Positions 36,933 to 48,155 of a DNA stretch of 64,000 nucleotides are shown piece after piece (within the stretch, counting starts at the first letter, position 1; each line of letters begins with the position of its first letter). The stretch is taken from contig NC_092180.1 in assembly GCF_043641665.1 (NCBI RefSeq), forward strand, positions 28,695,054-28,759,053. Direction: 5' to 3'. The stretch comes from Enoplosus armatus (lineage: Eukaryota; Chordata; Actinopteri; Centrarchiformes; Enoplosidae). Below the pieces are notes generated by a model. It did not search any database. It was not told the origin of the DNA and worked only from the letters and a program-made list of their open reading frames with translations. A program made the translations under genes and the position numbers.

Positions 36933-37701
36933 TTCTGATCCAATGTCTGGACGTCAGAGACGTCAGGAGAATCTCAATGCTGATTGTCGCGTTGTTCGCG
37001 TCATCTTCATGCACATCCCATGTTTCATAAAACTTGAAATATTTCCTCATTTTATGTAATATTTTCTCACCTTCATCAAATGTGCGGCTGAGTTTGTGAA
37101 GAAGGGAAGAGTTACCACTTCAGTACTTTTCTACATATAAGGTCAGAAGTGGGGTCTGTGGGACTGCAAACAAGGGGGAAATAAAGCCAATCACAACAAA
37201 ACAGGATGTAAGAAAGTTGAAGAAAGTGTTCTCATTTCATACTTCTCACAGTAACACGTAATCTCGTAATGTCTATTCAGGCAAAGTGTCTGTAGCCCAC
37301 TGTCACTCTATATCATAAAGTGAAGTGAAACAGTTACTGTGGGGAATGTAATTAAAGCAATACACCCGAGTAGCGTTGCGGTGGTGCTCTGGGTGGAATC
37401 CAACACTCAACTATCAATCAAAACCTTCTTTAGGTATCCATGTCAGAACTCCCATTAACCCTGTGTATCAGTTTAAGAGAGGCCATCTGAATCTGAAGCA
37501 AAAAAATTAGGGAGAGGTGGTATAGCTTAAAATCTAAATGACAATTTTTGAATTTTGGCCCCACTGTGATACATTCATATACAGTGGTAGTGATAAGAAC
37601 TGCCCTCTTCCAATCGTATCAGAAAAAACAATACATGGATCTCAACTTTTATCCAACGTAACGTTATTTATGAAACTCACTGTCATGTCACTGTGTTACA
37701 G

Positions 37702-37807
37702 GTATTGCTTATCTGGGCGGTGTATGCAGTGCCAAGAGGAAGTGTGTGTTAGCAGAGGACAACGGACTCAACTTGGCCTTCACCATCGCTCACGAGCTGG
37801 GACACAA
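37702..37807 (+). CDS. adamts17: ADAMTS17 exon (window exon 5): protease active site, first half
   Basis: This 106-nt exon has acceptor GTGTTACAG and donor GTAGGT. Its first two bases complete the Gly codon started at 19196. It encodes [20 protein letters not shown] followed by [15 protein letters not shown] and the first two bases of Asn. HELGH supplies two of the three zinc-binding histidines and the catalytic glutamate of the HExxHxxGxxHD motif. The third histidine is in the next exon, 8.3 kb away. GIAYLGG(V/M)CS and [15 protein letters not shown](L/M)GHN are the family's most conserved stretch, and [18 protein letters not shown] matches ADAMTS17 better than ADAMTS19. The protein is therefore predicted to be catalytically competent at this site. 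Confidence 0.97.
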
Positions 37808-39317
37808 GTAGGTTTCACCATGCTCAAGTTTTAAACAGGTGCACGTCGACAATGGATGCATGTTATTAAACTGCTACGCTAATTGTCCATGACACTGTTG
37901 GGAGAATACTGTGAAAGTGTTCTCATGGTTTACGAGTCCGGAGCCGAGTGTGGAGGAAGCGCAGGGTACCGGAGTTCAATTTCCTCCCGTCTTGATAAGG
38001 CAAACACATCATTCTATTGAAAAGCTTCTTGAAGTTAAACATCAATTCAATTTTCATTAACCCTTAACTTGTCAACAATTAAACAGTAGGGATTTGGAGT
38101 CAGGTCTCTGCATTGGCTTTACAGTTATGGTTACTGCATGTGTAACAGCAGAGGCCCCTAACCCAAATTCTTCCTTGGCTCACACCCTATCTAGCCACCA
38201 AATGGAAATCTGTTCTTACTTTGAGATATAATTAGAGGGGTCATGCTGGTGACTATATCCAATGTGGACTTTGGTAAAGACCTTGTTCCACCTCCGCAAC
38301 GTCAACAGTTCAGACAGACCCAGCTTTCCAAAAACCTCTGACTATGTGAGGGTTGGAGAGTCTCACCCAGCAAGCGAGCTGTATTTGGATGCATTCTGTG
38401 CTTCGACTGCTGAACAGGTTTTGTGTCTTTTGTCCACAAACAGAGGACGAGTTCCCTGAGTGATGTTTGCTGTGACAACAAACACTGAGTCTCGGCCTGA
38501 TTTCAGGCAGACTGATTTCCTAACTTACCAGAAACTCCAGTTTCTCTTCTTTTCATCCATACCCTTGACTTTTCCTCTTTTGTCTCTGTACATTCATGGA
38601 GATATAAAACTTGGAATGATAACAAATGAAATATTGTCCATTCAAGCTTCCCCCATGGTGCCCTAGAGTAGATTTGCTTCTGGTCATCTCCATTTACATC
38701 ATTTGGTTTGTATTTATGCTACCTCTGTCTACTTTTGGTGAGTGTGCATGCTTGTCTCGGTTCAAGGATCGTCTTTGGTGTCGGGTACGAGAAAGGTGTC
38801 ATGTTGTCCGTCCTAAATACAACCACCACGTGACGACAATTGGGCCAGTCCCTCATGACATTCAGAGCATTTTAGTGAAGCTGAACTAAGGTTAGAGAGA
38901 TTATAGGGCCAAGGAGTTAAAAGTCTTTTGCACTTTATTATTTTATTTATAGATAAATATGGGTTCTGGGCTTGGTAGATGCAGATACTCAATATTAAAA
39001 AGCAAAAAAAAGTGGCTTGGACTTCCATTTGAGCCAAGCTCAGCAGATTATTTCTTCACTCTGTGCTGCAGTAAGATGTTTGTTAAATCTGGAAACAAGC
39101 AGTCTGCACGTAAATCCTTCACTGACAGCCCAGTTACACAGAGCGAATGCCAAATGCACCTGAAAATCATGCCAGAGTGTATGAAACAGTGTGGCAGCTT
39201 TATGGCTGTGCCAGGCCCCTCCGGATTTATCACAATTTTCATCGAGCAGCTCTGCTCATGCTTTTGCAGGCCAGGAAAGGCAACAAGCTGGACGTTAGTG
39301 TTACAAAAGCATACACG

Positions 39318-39340
39318 CCCCCCCCCCCCCACACACACAC
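39318..39340. repeat. Poly-C followed by (AC)n
   Basis: Thirteen C residues, then about five AC units. Confidence 0.9.
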
Positions 39341-40244
39341 CACAAGGAATTATTGTCTTGTGTGTCAAGTAGCTATAAAAGCACCAAGGTGCTCGTATAA
39401 ACTCTGAGTTTAGGCTGGCATTGTATTGAAGTTTTAATGGGACCATGTTCCAGAGTCAGAGCACACTAGATTATATTGGATGGAAACTGGAATACACACA
39501 TTTATGCACCTATACATACTGCATGTATACGTATACATGTTCAGCCTGTAATGTTTGCCATGATCCCTGTTGTAGTTCAGCTTTGGGTTATCAAATATGT
39601 TGTTTACCTTGAAATATGGCCCGATGTCCCTCTGGATTTTCACTGTCCGTTGTCTTTTCTTATCCGGTTTGTGCACAAGCAAACACAGGGAACTCCACAC
39701 ACTGGAGCTGGGGGATATTAACCCATTTTCCAATAAATAGGCGTAAGACACAAGCACAACACGCGGTTTTAACTACTTTCCACTCTCTGATATGAAAATC
39801 CCCACGCTCACGTGCTGACGAGCATAAAGTGTTACCCTGGTTACATGATTGTCTTGCAGAAAATTCCACACCACATATGCAGATCGCTTATTATAAGACA
39901 GCTTCCTAGACAGTTCACAGTCAGCAGATAGATCCCGAATTAAACTAAAAGCGAACCAAGCAGGAAAATGCGCCAGAGTTTGTTTGTACCGAGTCAGACA
40001 AGTTAGCTGTGAAGTCACCCTAAGAGGTTTAAAATGTATTTCTTTTTCACCATAGCAGGACTGATTTTTGGTCCTGACTGAAATTAGGCAATTATGGTAG
40101 TGAATATTGTCATGAAGATAGTTGAAACACTGATGAATCTGTGTTATGGAAACATCCCTAGCTGCATGACATGTTTTGATGTCTGTTTGCACCTGAGTCG
40201 CGGGTACTGCGGGTATTTCTGACAGAATGCGTGGTTAATGTTGT

Positions 40245-40385
40245 GAAACTGTCGCAGTTCAGTCAGGTTCCACCCCAGGTGCAAACAGCCATAGCCGGGT
40301 GTAAATAGCCACATTGGCTATTCCACCCTGGGTGCAAATAGCATTGTTGGCTAATGACACCTGGGTGCAAATTGCATCTACCTTA
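40245..40385 (+). repeat. GTGCAAATAGC-rich repeat, copy 1
   Basis: The block begins TCGCAGTTCAGTCAGGTTCC and then repeats units of the form CA(C/G)GTGCAAA(C/T)AGCCA and GTGCAAATAGCATTG. A second copy in the same orientation with the same order of units is at 48555-48735. The internal units are 30-40 bp apart. The family is unknown to me. Confidence 0.7.
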
Positions 40386-41584
40386 ATTTTATCGTCATAC
40401 AGAGATGATTGACTTTAGTGGATGTGTTGAACTTTGATTGAAGTTTGATTACATACAGCCATATAATGACATCTATGTGAACAGTGAGGGTATATAGTAT
40501 ATATTTAATGTCTAGTGGAGTGTTTAAGATAATCTGGTTTGGCCTGAATGGTCCTGGCCCAGTTAGACGGTTATCAGACTCTGAACTATTCCCTCTGCCT
40601 CGAAGGCACTGCACTATCCTCTGCAGTGGATGAGGATGAGTATAAAATGTAATTCTATATTACTTTCATTTCAACCAGGGGAAAAGAGTCTGCACTTGTA
40701 ATTTATTAGTTTCTGAGTCTGTGCCTGGAGTTCAGACTTGGTTGTTGTTTTTAATTTGCAAATGTAGGTCATGGCTGTAGGTCATGGCTTTGGGTGGAAA
40801 CACACACGCACACACTGTAACTGTGCCCAAGTGAAGTCTTCCCTCCTTCTTCTGTTGCTCTCTATTTGTGTCTCTCGCACAGACATTGTGTGTGCACAGA
40901 TGCACTGTGGGTAAGAGATCCTTCCTGTCAGAGCCCTTCCCTCAGGCTCTGACTCTGCTCCATCAATATGCTGCAGGTGTGTTTCTCTAAGGTTCGCTGC
41001 ACTATATCGGTTTTCCATCGTGTTGTAAATATGTGTCCTATAGCTGCATGCTTACAGTTTGCGTCAGTTGCTTCGGCACAATTCTCAAATCACATCATCA
41101 TTTTTTAACACACTGTTTAAAATAGTCACATCTTCCATACCATTCTCTCTCAGTACAATACACGACATCCTCTCGCTTTCGCAGAGAATTCAAATGTACA
41201 GCATAAGCACAGTTATCTTCAGTTGACCCAGTGATGTAAGTATTAGTGTGTGTGCATTCTCAAAGTTAGAAATTCAGTGACAATCAGCGTCAAATTAGAA
41301 TACAATATTGTTTGTAGTGCAGCCTAGTTGCTAGCGCCTAGTCCGCTTGCTAGCATCAGCCTGTTTTCAAACATTTTATCAACAACATGGCTGTGTGTGA
41401 GAACTGTAATCTGGACTACTCATGATTGGAAGGCAACAACCACCGACGGGAGCTTCAGCCCAGTCCAAGCATATCAACCTCCTTCTGGCTATCACAGGCC
41501 GCAGTCTCACAGCCAAGCGGACTCGAATGGGAGCCAGACCCAAGTTCCCAGTTCTTACCTCCACACTCTATCATAGTTTATGGC

Positions 41585-42390
41585 GGAATTAACTACTCTG
41601 TAATTGGTGTTTGAGGGTCCGGAAAGCCTCGTCAGCATGGGGGTTCCACAGAAACCCGGTGCCTGGGGATGTGAGGGCATGAAAAGAGGCAGCAACAAAA
41701 CTGTAGTTTCTAATAAACTGTCTGTAGAAGTTAGCAAACCCCAGAAATTTTTGTAATTGCTTACAATCTGAGGGAACAGACCAGTCCGTGACAGCACTAA
41801 CCTTGACTGAATGTTCCCTGGTGAAATGATGAATCCCAGGAAGGAGACGGAGTGCTGGTGGAAATCGCATTTCTCCATCTTGACATACAGGTGGTTGGTT
41901 CTCTTACAGCCGCTGAAGAACCTGACGGACGTACTGCACATGTTCCTTTTCATATCTGGAAAAAATGAGAATGTCATCCAGGTACACAAAAACAAAACGG
42001 CATGTTACCATCGTTCACCATGCCCTGAAACACCGCTGGGGCGTTAGTGAGGCCAAATGGCATTACCAGGTACTCATAATGACCACTGGGCGTGTTGAAG
42101 GCTGTCTTCCGCTCGTCTCCCTTTCTGATCCTGACTACATGGAAGGCGTTTCGAAGATCTAACTTGGTGAAGATGGAAGCTCCTAGTAACAGTTCAAAAG
42201 CAGAGGAGATGAGTGGAAGGGGGTACAGAATCAGAATCAGAAATACTTTATTGATCCCCGGGAAAATTATACGTACCTGTTCTTTATGGTAATGTTGTTG
42301 AGACCACGGTAGTCGATGCAAGAGTCTTGTCCTTCTTACTCACAAAGAAAAATCCAGTCAGTAATTGGGACAGCGATAGGCGAGGTTACA
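41585..42390 (-). pseudogene. Ty3/gypsy retrotransposon reverse transcriptase / RNase H fragment
   Basis: On the minus strand from about 42385 the frames read [27 protein letters not shown], then [60 protein letters not shown] and the active-site strand [11 protein letters not shown] (41985 region). They continue KFLGFANFYRQFIRNYS and FLWNPHADEAFRTLK at the start of the RNase H link. The YLDD motif carries the catalytic aspartates. At least three frame changes separate these pieces, and one 46-bp insertion lies between NR and YPLPL. No LTRs are directly attached. Confidence 0.85.
42227..42272 (-). mobile_element. Short LINE-tail insertion inside the gypsy fragment
   Basis: A 46-bp sequence (AGAATCAGAATCAGAAATAC through GGGAAAATTATAC on +) is flanked by GTAC on both sides (42223-42226 and 42273-42276). 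Removing it and one GTAC leaves the uninterrupted reading ...KNRYPLPL... of the reverse transcriptase. On the minus strand the insert ends in AATAAAGTATTTCTGATTCT repeats, like the 3' tail at 17183-17225. It is a severely 5'-truncated retroposon. Confidence 0.8.
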
Positions 42391-42559
42391 GACCTGATAA
42401 ATGGGGAATATAACCACACCGAGTTCAGGGAGGTGTACCAGTGGGAGGAAGTTGTGTATTTTTGTCTTTACTTTAACTTTGTGTGAAGGCTTAAAGCAAT
42501 ATATGAGTCTGACGCGAATGTTGTTAATGTTAATCTCACTTTCAAACGTATATGACTGT

Positions 42560-45500
42560 ACATCTGTTACATTTGCTAGCTGGAATGTTAGGGGTCTAAT
42601 AAAGTACTACATCACCTTGATAGCATGGCGGCACGGATTGTGTTCCTCCAGGAAACACATCTGAATGTGTCCAGCCATACTAGAATATGCAGGAACTGGG
42701 TATCTCAATCCTACCACTCGCTGTTTAACAGTACAGCACAAGGTGTTGCTATTCTCATCCATCGCTCCATTCCATTTATTTCCTCAAACATAATAGCAGA
42801 CCGCGACGCTACATTATTGTGTCAGGGACATTGTATAACACTCCACTGATTCTAGCAAGTGTATATGCTCCTAACTATGATGAAGAACATTTTTTGTTAA
42901 GCTCCTCTTTACCTAATATTGACTCGCAACACCTTATTATTGAGAGACTTGAACTGTTGTCTCACACAATTTGGACACATCCTTTAATAAAATAACTGCT
43001 AATTCTAGATCTGCAAAAGTGATAAATACTTTTTTTTTAATGCCGTTACAGATATATGGTGTTGTCTGAACCCCAATACTCATGGATATTCATTTTTTCT
43101 CCAGTCCATCGCACATTTTCCCATATAGATTACTTTCTTGTTGACCATCCATTCAAGCAGCGGTTTTACTTGCGACCTCCAAGAGATTAATAACGCTTTT
43201 CAAAATGTCTATGCATAGACCAAAAGCCTAGTAATGATGATCTGCACACATTTTTTGAAAATCTTCCTATACCTAAAGTGGCCACTGATATAGCTGAAAT
43301 TCTTGACAGCCCAATAACACTAGCAGAGATGACCGAGGCAATTACAGCCATGCAAAGTGGTAAGACTCCAGGCCCTGATGGCTACCCAGTGGAATTTTGA
43401 TGAGAAAGATTCTCAGGGACGCTTGCACCACTCCTTCTAAACATGCATCCAATCACTTGGATCAGGAATTCTTCCAAAAACATTACATCAGGCCCAAATG
43501 TCCCTTCTCCTTAAAAGAAAGGAAGAAAGGAGGAAAGTAAAGAAAGAAAGGACTGTCACGCCCGGCCTAGGGGAAACCTGAGCGCAGCATAAAATGACTC
43601 CTCTCTTTCCCCACTCCCAAGGATGACCAGTGCCACAACAACTGCAGTCCAAACAAATTGATTTATTCCTTAGGCCTGGTAGAATCTGCGTCAGGGAGGG
43701 CACGGCCAAAACAATAAACAAAACAATCCTTAATATTACTAACTTATCTACCTTCAACAGAGGACAACAAAAGGAAATACAGGGCTCTTACCTACCTCCC
43801 TAACATAAACAGGAGAAAAGGGAATATAAAAAATTGCCCCCCCCACAGCTACCTGGACTGCTAATTCAGAAGATATGTGTGTACAGTATATGGTCTACAA
43901 TAGAGCTCAGTCAAATGACACTAGCACAGTCACTTGGCAGCACAGCACGGTCTGGTTGGGAGTCAGGAAAAGAGGCGGAGTGAAGCCTGCATCTGCAGGT
44001 GCCATTTAAAAGTAGGCACCATTAGTCTCCTGACTATTCACCAGATACCACCTGCAACGCAACCTACTGAGGGCACAGAAATACAGTCGCTCTCAGTTAG
44101 AAATTATGACTCAGGGTCATAACAGGACCCTCACTGTTGTGGTTCTTCTTGTGGATGGGAAAATTATCACAAAGGTTCTCGTCCGCCACTTAGGGAATAT
44201 ATAATATCTTTAATTATGCTACTGTATACATCTCCAGTCTCTCTCTTTAATATGCACTAACAATACCTCCTCTAGATATTTCCAGGTAGACCGCGGTGCA
44301 ATACAGGGCTGCCCTCTCTCACCCTTACTTTTTGCCATAGCCATTGAGCCTTTATCACTTATCACTCCGACACAACACACAAATAACACGTATCATCAGA
44401 AAAGGACAAGAGCAAAAAGTTTAATTGTATGCAGATGACATGTTTTTCATATCCTAGAACAGTTTCATGACTTCTCAGGCTACAAACTAATTCTACAGAA
44501 AAGTGAGTTGTTTCCCATTAATGAGGCTGCCCGTCAATACTCTTCTCTTCCTTTTAAGGTAACACATAAGTTTGTGTATCTCTGTTTGTATTACGGATAC
44601 ATTCTCAAAGCTTTTCTCAGCAAACTTTCTCCCTCTTATTGGTCAGACAGAGCGACATCCATAATGTCTGGGAGGCATGGCAGCACCAGACTTTTTAGCA
44701 TACTACTGGGCATCTAACATACGTCCCATTATGCATTGGCTATGCGAATACCCAGGTCCACCATGATGCACCATCATGGTATACTCTTGAATCCTTATCT
44801 TGCCTACCCTCCTCTTTGCCAGCCTTAGTGTACTCCTCAGTCTCTACTTCCTCAGCACGTTTCACCAAAAATAAAGTTGTGAAATCAACCATTAAGATCT
44901 GGACACAGATGCGACGTAGGTGTGTTTTCCTCATTTGAACAACTCTGTAGTAAATTTAACATCTCTAGAAACAATTTATTGCAAGTCTGAGACTTTGTAT
45001 GCAAAACTCTGCCCCAGTTACCTGCCTTACCTTCATGCTTTCATGCAGCGGCCGGAATGATATTCAGAGGTATAATTTCCGCATTGTATAGCAGGATCAC
45101 ACAGGTGCGCCTCATATTAAGGCAGATTGGGAATTGGATCTGGGATCTAATACAGAGGAATATTTTAAAAAGAGTTCATACCTCCTCAATCTGTGCCAAG
45201 CATGGCATAATGCAGTGCAAGATTCTGCATTGCACCCACTTGCACCCAAAACAAAAAATGTCTGAATACTTCCCGGATGTTAGTCCCTCATGCAACCGCT
45301 GCATCTCATCTCCCACTACTCATGCCCATATGTCCTGGTCCTGTGCTAAGTTTCAAGAACTTTGGTCTCTCATATTTAAAACAATATCCGAATGCCTGAA
45401 CAAAACTATTGACCCATGTCCATTCATGGCCATCTTTTGTGCCCCTCCACACCCCTGCATATTGTTTAAGACTCAAGCCAACTGAATCGCTTTTTGCTAC

Positions 45501-45705
45501 TTTACTTGCTAGACACCTAATCTTACTTAAATGGAAAGATGCACACCCACCTACCTTCACTCACTGGATCAAAAATGTGCTGCACTTTCTTAAGCTAGAG
45601 AAAATAAAATATTCACTAAGGGGCTCTGCAAAGACTTTCTATAAAGTATGGGATCCCTTTCTTGACCATATTAAAGAGAAAATCCATTTACCCTCTGTTC
45701 CATAA
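42560..45705 (+). pseudogene. L1-like non-LTR retrotransposon remnant B (endonuclease and reverse transcriptase)
   Basis: The AP-endonuclease domain is nearly complete in changing frames: ASWNVRGL (42572), ARIVFLQETHLNVSSHTR (42630), GVAILIHRSIPFISSN (42745), LILASVYAPNYDEEHFLL (42850) and HIDYFLVDHPFKQRFYLR (43120). After a deletion comes LDSPITLAEMTEAITAMQSG, then KTPGPDGYPVEF (43300-43400). Reverse transcriptase resumes after an inserted LTR with DGKIITKVLVRHLGN, then DRGAIQGCPLSPLLFAIAIE (44290) and a broken YADD site near 44430. The C-terminal region, with a Cys-rich stretch (FPDVSPSCNRC ... HMSWSCAKFQELW, 45270-45365), ends near 45700. Many stops are present, so it is inactive. Confidence 0.8.
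43554..44124. mobile_element. Probable solo LTR inserted in L1 remnant B
   Basis: A 571-bp block interrupts the L1 reading. It starts TGTCACGCCCGG and ends GGGTCATAACA, so its termini are TG...CA with short imperfect inverted ends. It is flanked by the 4-bp duplication GGAC (43550-43553 and 44125-44128). No coding sequence is present inside. This matches a solo long terminal repeat left after recombination of an LTR retrotransposon. The superfamily is not proven; 4-5 bp duplications suit Ty3/gypsy. Confidence 0.65.
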
Positions 45706-45739
45706 AAAAGAAAAACCCTAAATAAGCCATGCTCGCTTA

Positions 45740-46020
45740 ATTCAGTTCTCTCTGCCCTGCATTTGAGTTTTCTTGTGTTGCTTGGTCCCTACATGTCAGA
45801 ATCTGCTGCTTTTTCCTGTGGTGTGCCTCAGGGTTCTTAGGTCCTATATTATTTGCTTTGTATATGCTTCCCTAAGGTCATATTATTAGCAAATTTAAAG
45901 GTATCTGATATCACTGTTGAGCTGATGATATCCAGCTGTATGCCTCTTTCAACCCGGTTGAGACCGACAAACCGACTGTTTTGCCCAATTGCTATTGTGA
46001 CCTTTGAAAAGTTCCAAAAT
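45740..46020 (+). pseudogene. L2-like reverse transcriptase fragment
   Basis: The frames read SCGVPQGS, then VLYYLLCICFPKVILLANLK and a DDIQLYASFNPVE-like stretch: the CGVPQGS(V/I)LGP(I/L)LF and YADDIQLY motifs of L2-clade reverse transcriptases with changes. It is short and frameshifted, and it ends about 100 bp before the acceptor of the exon at 46128. Confidence 0.65.
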
Positions 46021-46127
46021 AATTCAACTTACTTACTTACAAAATAAACTTTACTACCTTACTTTTTTTGAGAACCAGCTCTACTTCTCTTTGACACAGT
46101 GTCTATGTTTCCATGTCTTGTCTTCAG

Positions 46128-46268
46128 CATGGGAATGAGCCATGACGACGACCACGCCAGCTGCACTGGTCACTCCCACATCATGTCTGGTGAATGGGTG
46201 AAAGGGAGAAACCCCAGCGACCTGTCCTGGTCCTCCTGCAGCCGCGATGACCTGGAGAACTTCCTCAG
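46128..46268 (+). CDS. adamts17: ADAMTS17 exon (window exon 6): protease active site, second half, and Met-turn
   Basis: This 141-nt exon has acceptor GTCTTCAG and donor GTGAGA. The first base completes the Asn codon begun at 37806-37807, giving [15 protein letters not shown] across the junction, which contains the full HExxHxxGxxHD zinc site. The exon then encodes the Met-turn (SHIMSGEW) and [20 protein letters not shown], ending ENFLR. The Met-turn closes the zinc site in metzincins. [20 protein letters not shown] is typical of ADAMTS17. The last two bases start an Arg codon completed at 51562. Confidence 0.97.
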
Positions 46269-47254
46269 GTGAGACACAGTTAGATGACCCTGAGGTCTTG
46301 AAGACGTTTTTGCTCTCCCATGCTGTATTTCAGTGTTGGTTTCCCCTTTCCCTCCCTGATGTAAGCAGTGGTGTGTGGAAGTACAATCAGGATGTTGTGT
46401 GCTGAGATTTTCAAATTTGTTAACAGAGGTGCAGATGTTAAATCATGCATTCAGATATTGATATAGTGAAATTTGTCCTTCCTTTGGTGCTCCCTATGGA
46501 ACCTTACAATGTTCAATATAAAAAAGACATTATGCAGTAAATAATCCTATGAATAAATTGTTTAAATAGAATAAAAGTTACCTCTTACCTCTTATAATGT
46601 CATGTTTGTTGTTTATATTTCATGATGTCACTTTTCATAACAGTCACCACCCCCTCAAGCTTTCAGCCAGTCACTTACCCCCTGCCTCTCTGGAGCTAGC
46701 AAGCTCAACAACTGCTAATAATTGTAGCCAGTTAGCTCCTGTTAGCTGGAGCAACAACCATCCTAAAGTTGGTCTGAATCAACCTACTGCTGCTGTAAAT
46801 AAATACAGTATAGACACAGTAACTGAAGCTCTTTAGCTTTTAACAAAGCTGCACATGCTACCTACCTACCTAGGCCGGTTTTGGAGCTTAGATTATTTCT
46901 TAAACTTAGTTGCTGCCATTAACACTCCTCAACGTTAAAGCTGAGTAACAAACCAAGCTCACAGTCACACCTCCTTCTCTGTCTCTCTCCCTTTCCCTCT
47001 TTCTGTTCCATTCACACACATGCACACACCCAACTGGGCTGCCAAGTGTGCAGACAGTGTGCACTCTCTGTGGGGCCTGTATAAGCCGCACCACTGGGAG
47101 TCCATGGTGGCCTTTTTAACTATAGCATAATGGTGACTGAATGGAAAATCTCACTCTGTCCTGCTCTGCCAAGGAAAGGCCACTCCAGCATCTGATTGAA
47201 TTCTGGAATAGCACACAATAGTGAATGTGACTACACACACGCCTGCACCCCAGC

Positions 47255-47465
47255 TAGCAGGGAACGTTCCCATAACATCCCCTACAAGTTTTGCAAATGT
47301 CACCGAAGTAAAGTTACACAGAAACATCAATATAATGCTCTAAGAATGTTTAAAATTTCAAGGGATGTTCCTGCAACGCATGTTGACAGTGGCAGGCGTA
47401 CCATGTTTTAATAGCATTGTCGCGACGTTGTCAATTTAACAATCCTAGTAGAACGTTCCTGCAAG
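47255..47465. repeat. GAACGTTCC-type dispersed repeat
   Basis: GCAGGGAACGTTCCCATAAC near the left and AGAACGTTCCTGCAAGATCC near the right carry the palindromic core GAACGTTC. Between them are GTTTGCAAATGTC-like and GGGATGTTCCTGCAACG pieces. Arrays of this kind occur in fish non-autonomous transposons. Confidence 0.45.
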
Positions 47466-47929
47466 ATCCCAAGACCATACACTGGAGTCGACTTTCGAAC
47501 TATGCCCACTATTATTTCTATTTTGGAGACAATGTCGGGAACAGAACATCCCGCTTTGTGGGTTCAACAGAGGTCTGGTGTGTGGTGGCAACATGTCCAC
47601 ATGACCTGGTGAGATCGGTAATGACCTTTTTGGATGAGGAAGTTCATGCAGCTGTGTGACGTCCTTCCATCCTTCCTTTAAAGCTTGTGATAGGATGGAG
47701 ATGGGCTTGCTTCCTGCGTACAGTAAATGGACTGAGCAGTTTTGGGCAGCGGCTCTGCAGCTCTGTGCAGTTCTCTGAACGTTAGTGGTGTCTCTTCGTG
47801 GGCAGTGTTGTGCAGGGGAGGCCCCATGAATCAGAAATAGTGAGGAAGAGGAGGAGGGGGAGGAAGTTGTAGGTGTGAGGGCGTGTGCTGCTGGGACAAA
47901 CGCACCATGACATCAAACAGGCTGCCCAT

Positions 47930-48155
47930 CATTTGCATGACCCCCTCTATGCCTGTTGCCGGCACTCTTCTATCTCAATTTGTGACTTCACCCAGGCATC
48001 AAAACTGTCTTTCACTTGCTGTTGACGCAGCCGCTCTACTTGCATGAATTCACTGTACGGTTTCTTTTGCATGTCCATAAAGGCACCCATCATGCTGCTC
48101 ATATCATTCTTCGCCTTCCTCTTCCTTCTGTTGTCGGCCGCTCTTGTAAATTATA
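47930..48155 (-). pseudogene. Unassigned ORF remnant, helical, probably transposon-derived
   Basis: The minus strand from about 48150 reads AADNRRKRKAKNDMSSMMGA, then FMDMQKKPYSEFMQVERLRQ, QQVKDSFDAWVKSQIEIEEC and a stop (TAG) after CRQQA at about 47955. The composition (Met/Gln/Glu-rich, no glycine breaks) suggests a long amphipathic helix. An AG acceptor-like TTTACAAG precedes it. C-terminal helices of this kind end the Myb/SANT-like second proteins of some Harbinger-type transposons, but I cannot find a DNA-binding domain beside it. The function is unknown. Confidence 0.4.

Larger units (their letters stand above)
33530..36935. mobile_element. Decayed two-gene Harbinger (PIF/Harbinger) transposon
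   Basis: The transposase pseudogene on the + strand (33537-35311) and a MADF/BESS DNA-binding protein pseudogene on the - strand (35660-36932) face each other. This is the two-protein set that Harbinger elements need: a nuclease plus a DNA-binding partner. Terminal inverted repeats and a 3-bp target duplication were not found by eye, so the outer limits are only those of the coding remains. Three later insertions lie inside: an L2 tail (33880-34025), a palindromic MITE (34160-34345) and a tRNA-derived SINE (36421-36695). Confidence 0.75.
19197..37701 (+). other. adamts17: adamts17 intron, 18.5 kb
   Basis: The donor is GTGAGT and the acceptor is GTGTTACAG. Recognised content: TG and CA tracts near the donor, repeat blocks (20930-21070, 21200-21475, 22005-22100, 28905-29230), an L1 remnant (22410-24010), a GTA-rich tract, a hairpin (27905-27975), TG-rich DNA (29220-29780), a fish repeat (32012-32047) and a Harbinger element (33530-36935). 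I see nothing I can name in 19500-20900, 24200-27900, 29800-32000, 32060-33500 or 36940-37700. Confidence 0.85.
37808..46127 (+). other. adamts17: adamts17 intron, 8.3 kb, splits the zinc-binding motif
   Basis: The donor is GTAGGT and the acceptor is TGTCTTCAG. Recognised content: a C-run and CA tract (39318-39340), a GTGCAAATAGC repeat block (40245-40385), a gypsy fragment with a nested insertion (41585-42390), an L1 remnant with a probable solo LTR (42560-45705) and an L2-like fragment (45740-46020). I see nothing I can name in 37850-39300, 39345-40240 or 40390-41580. Confidence 0.85.
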
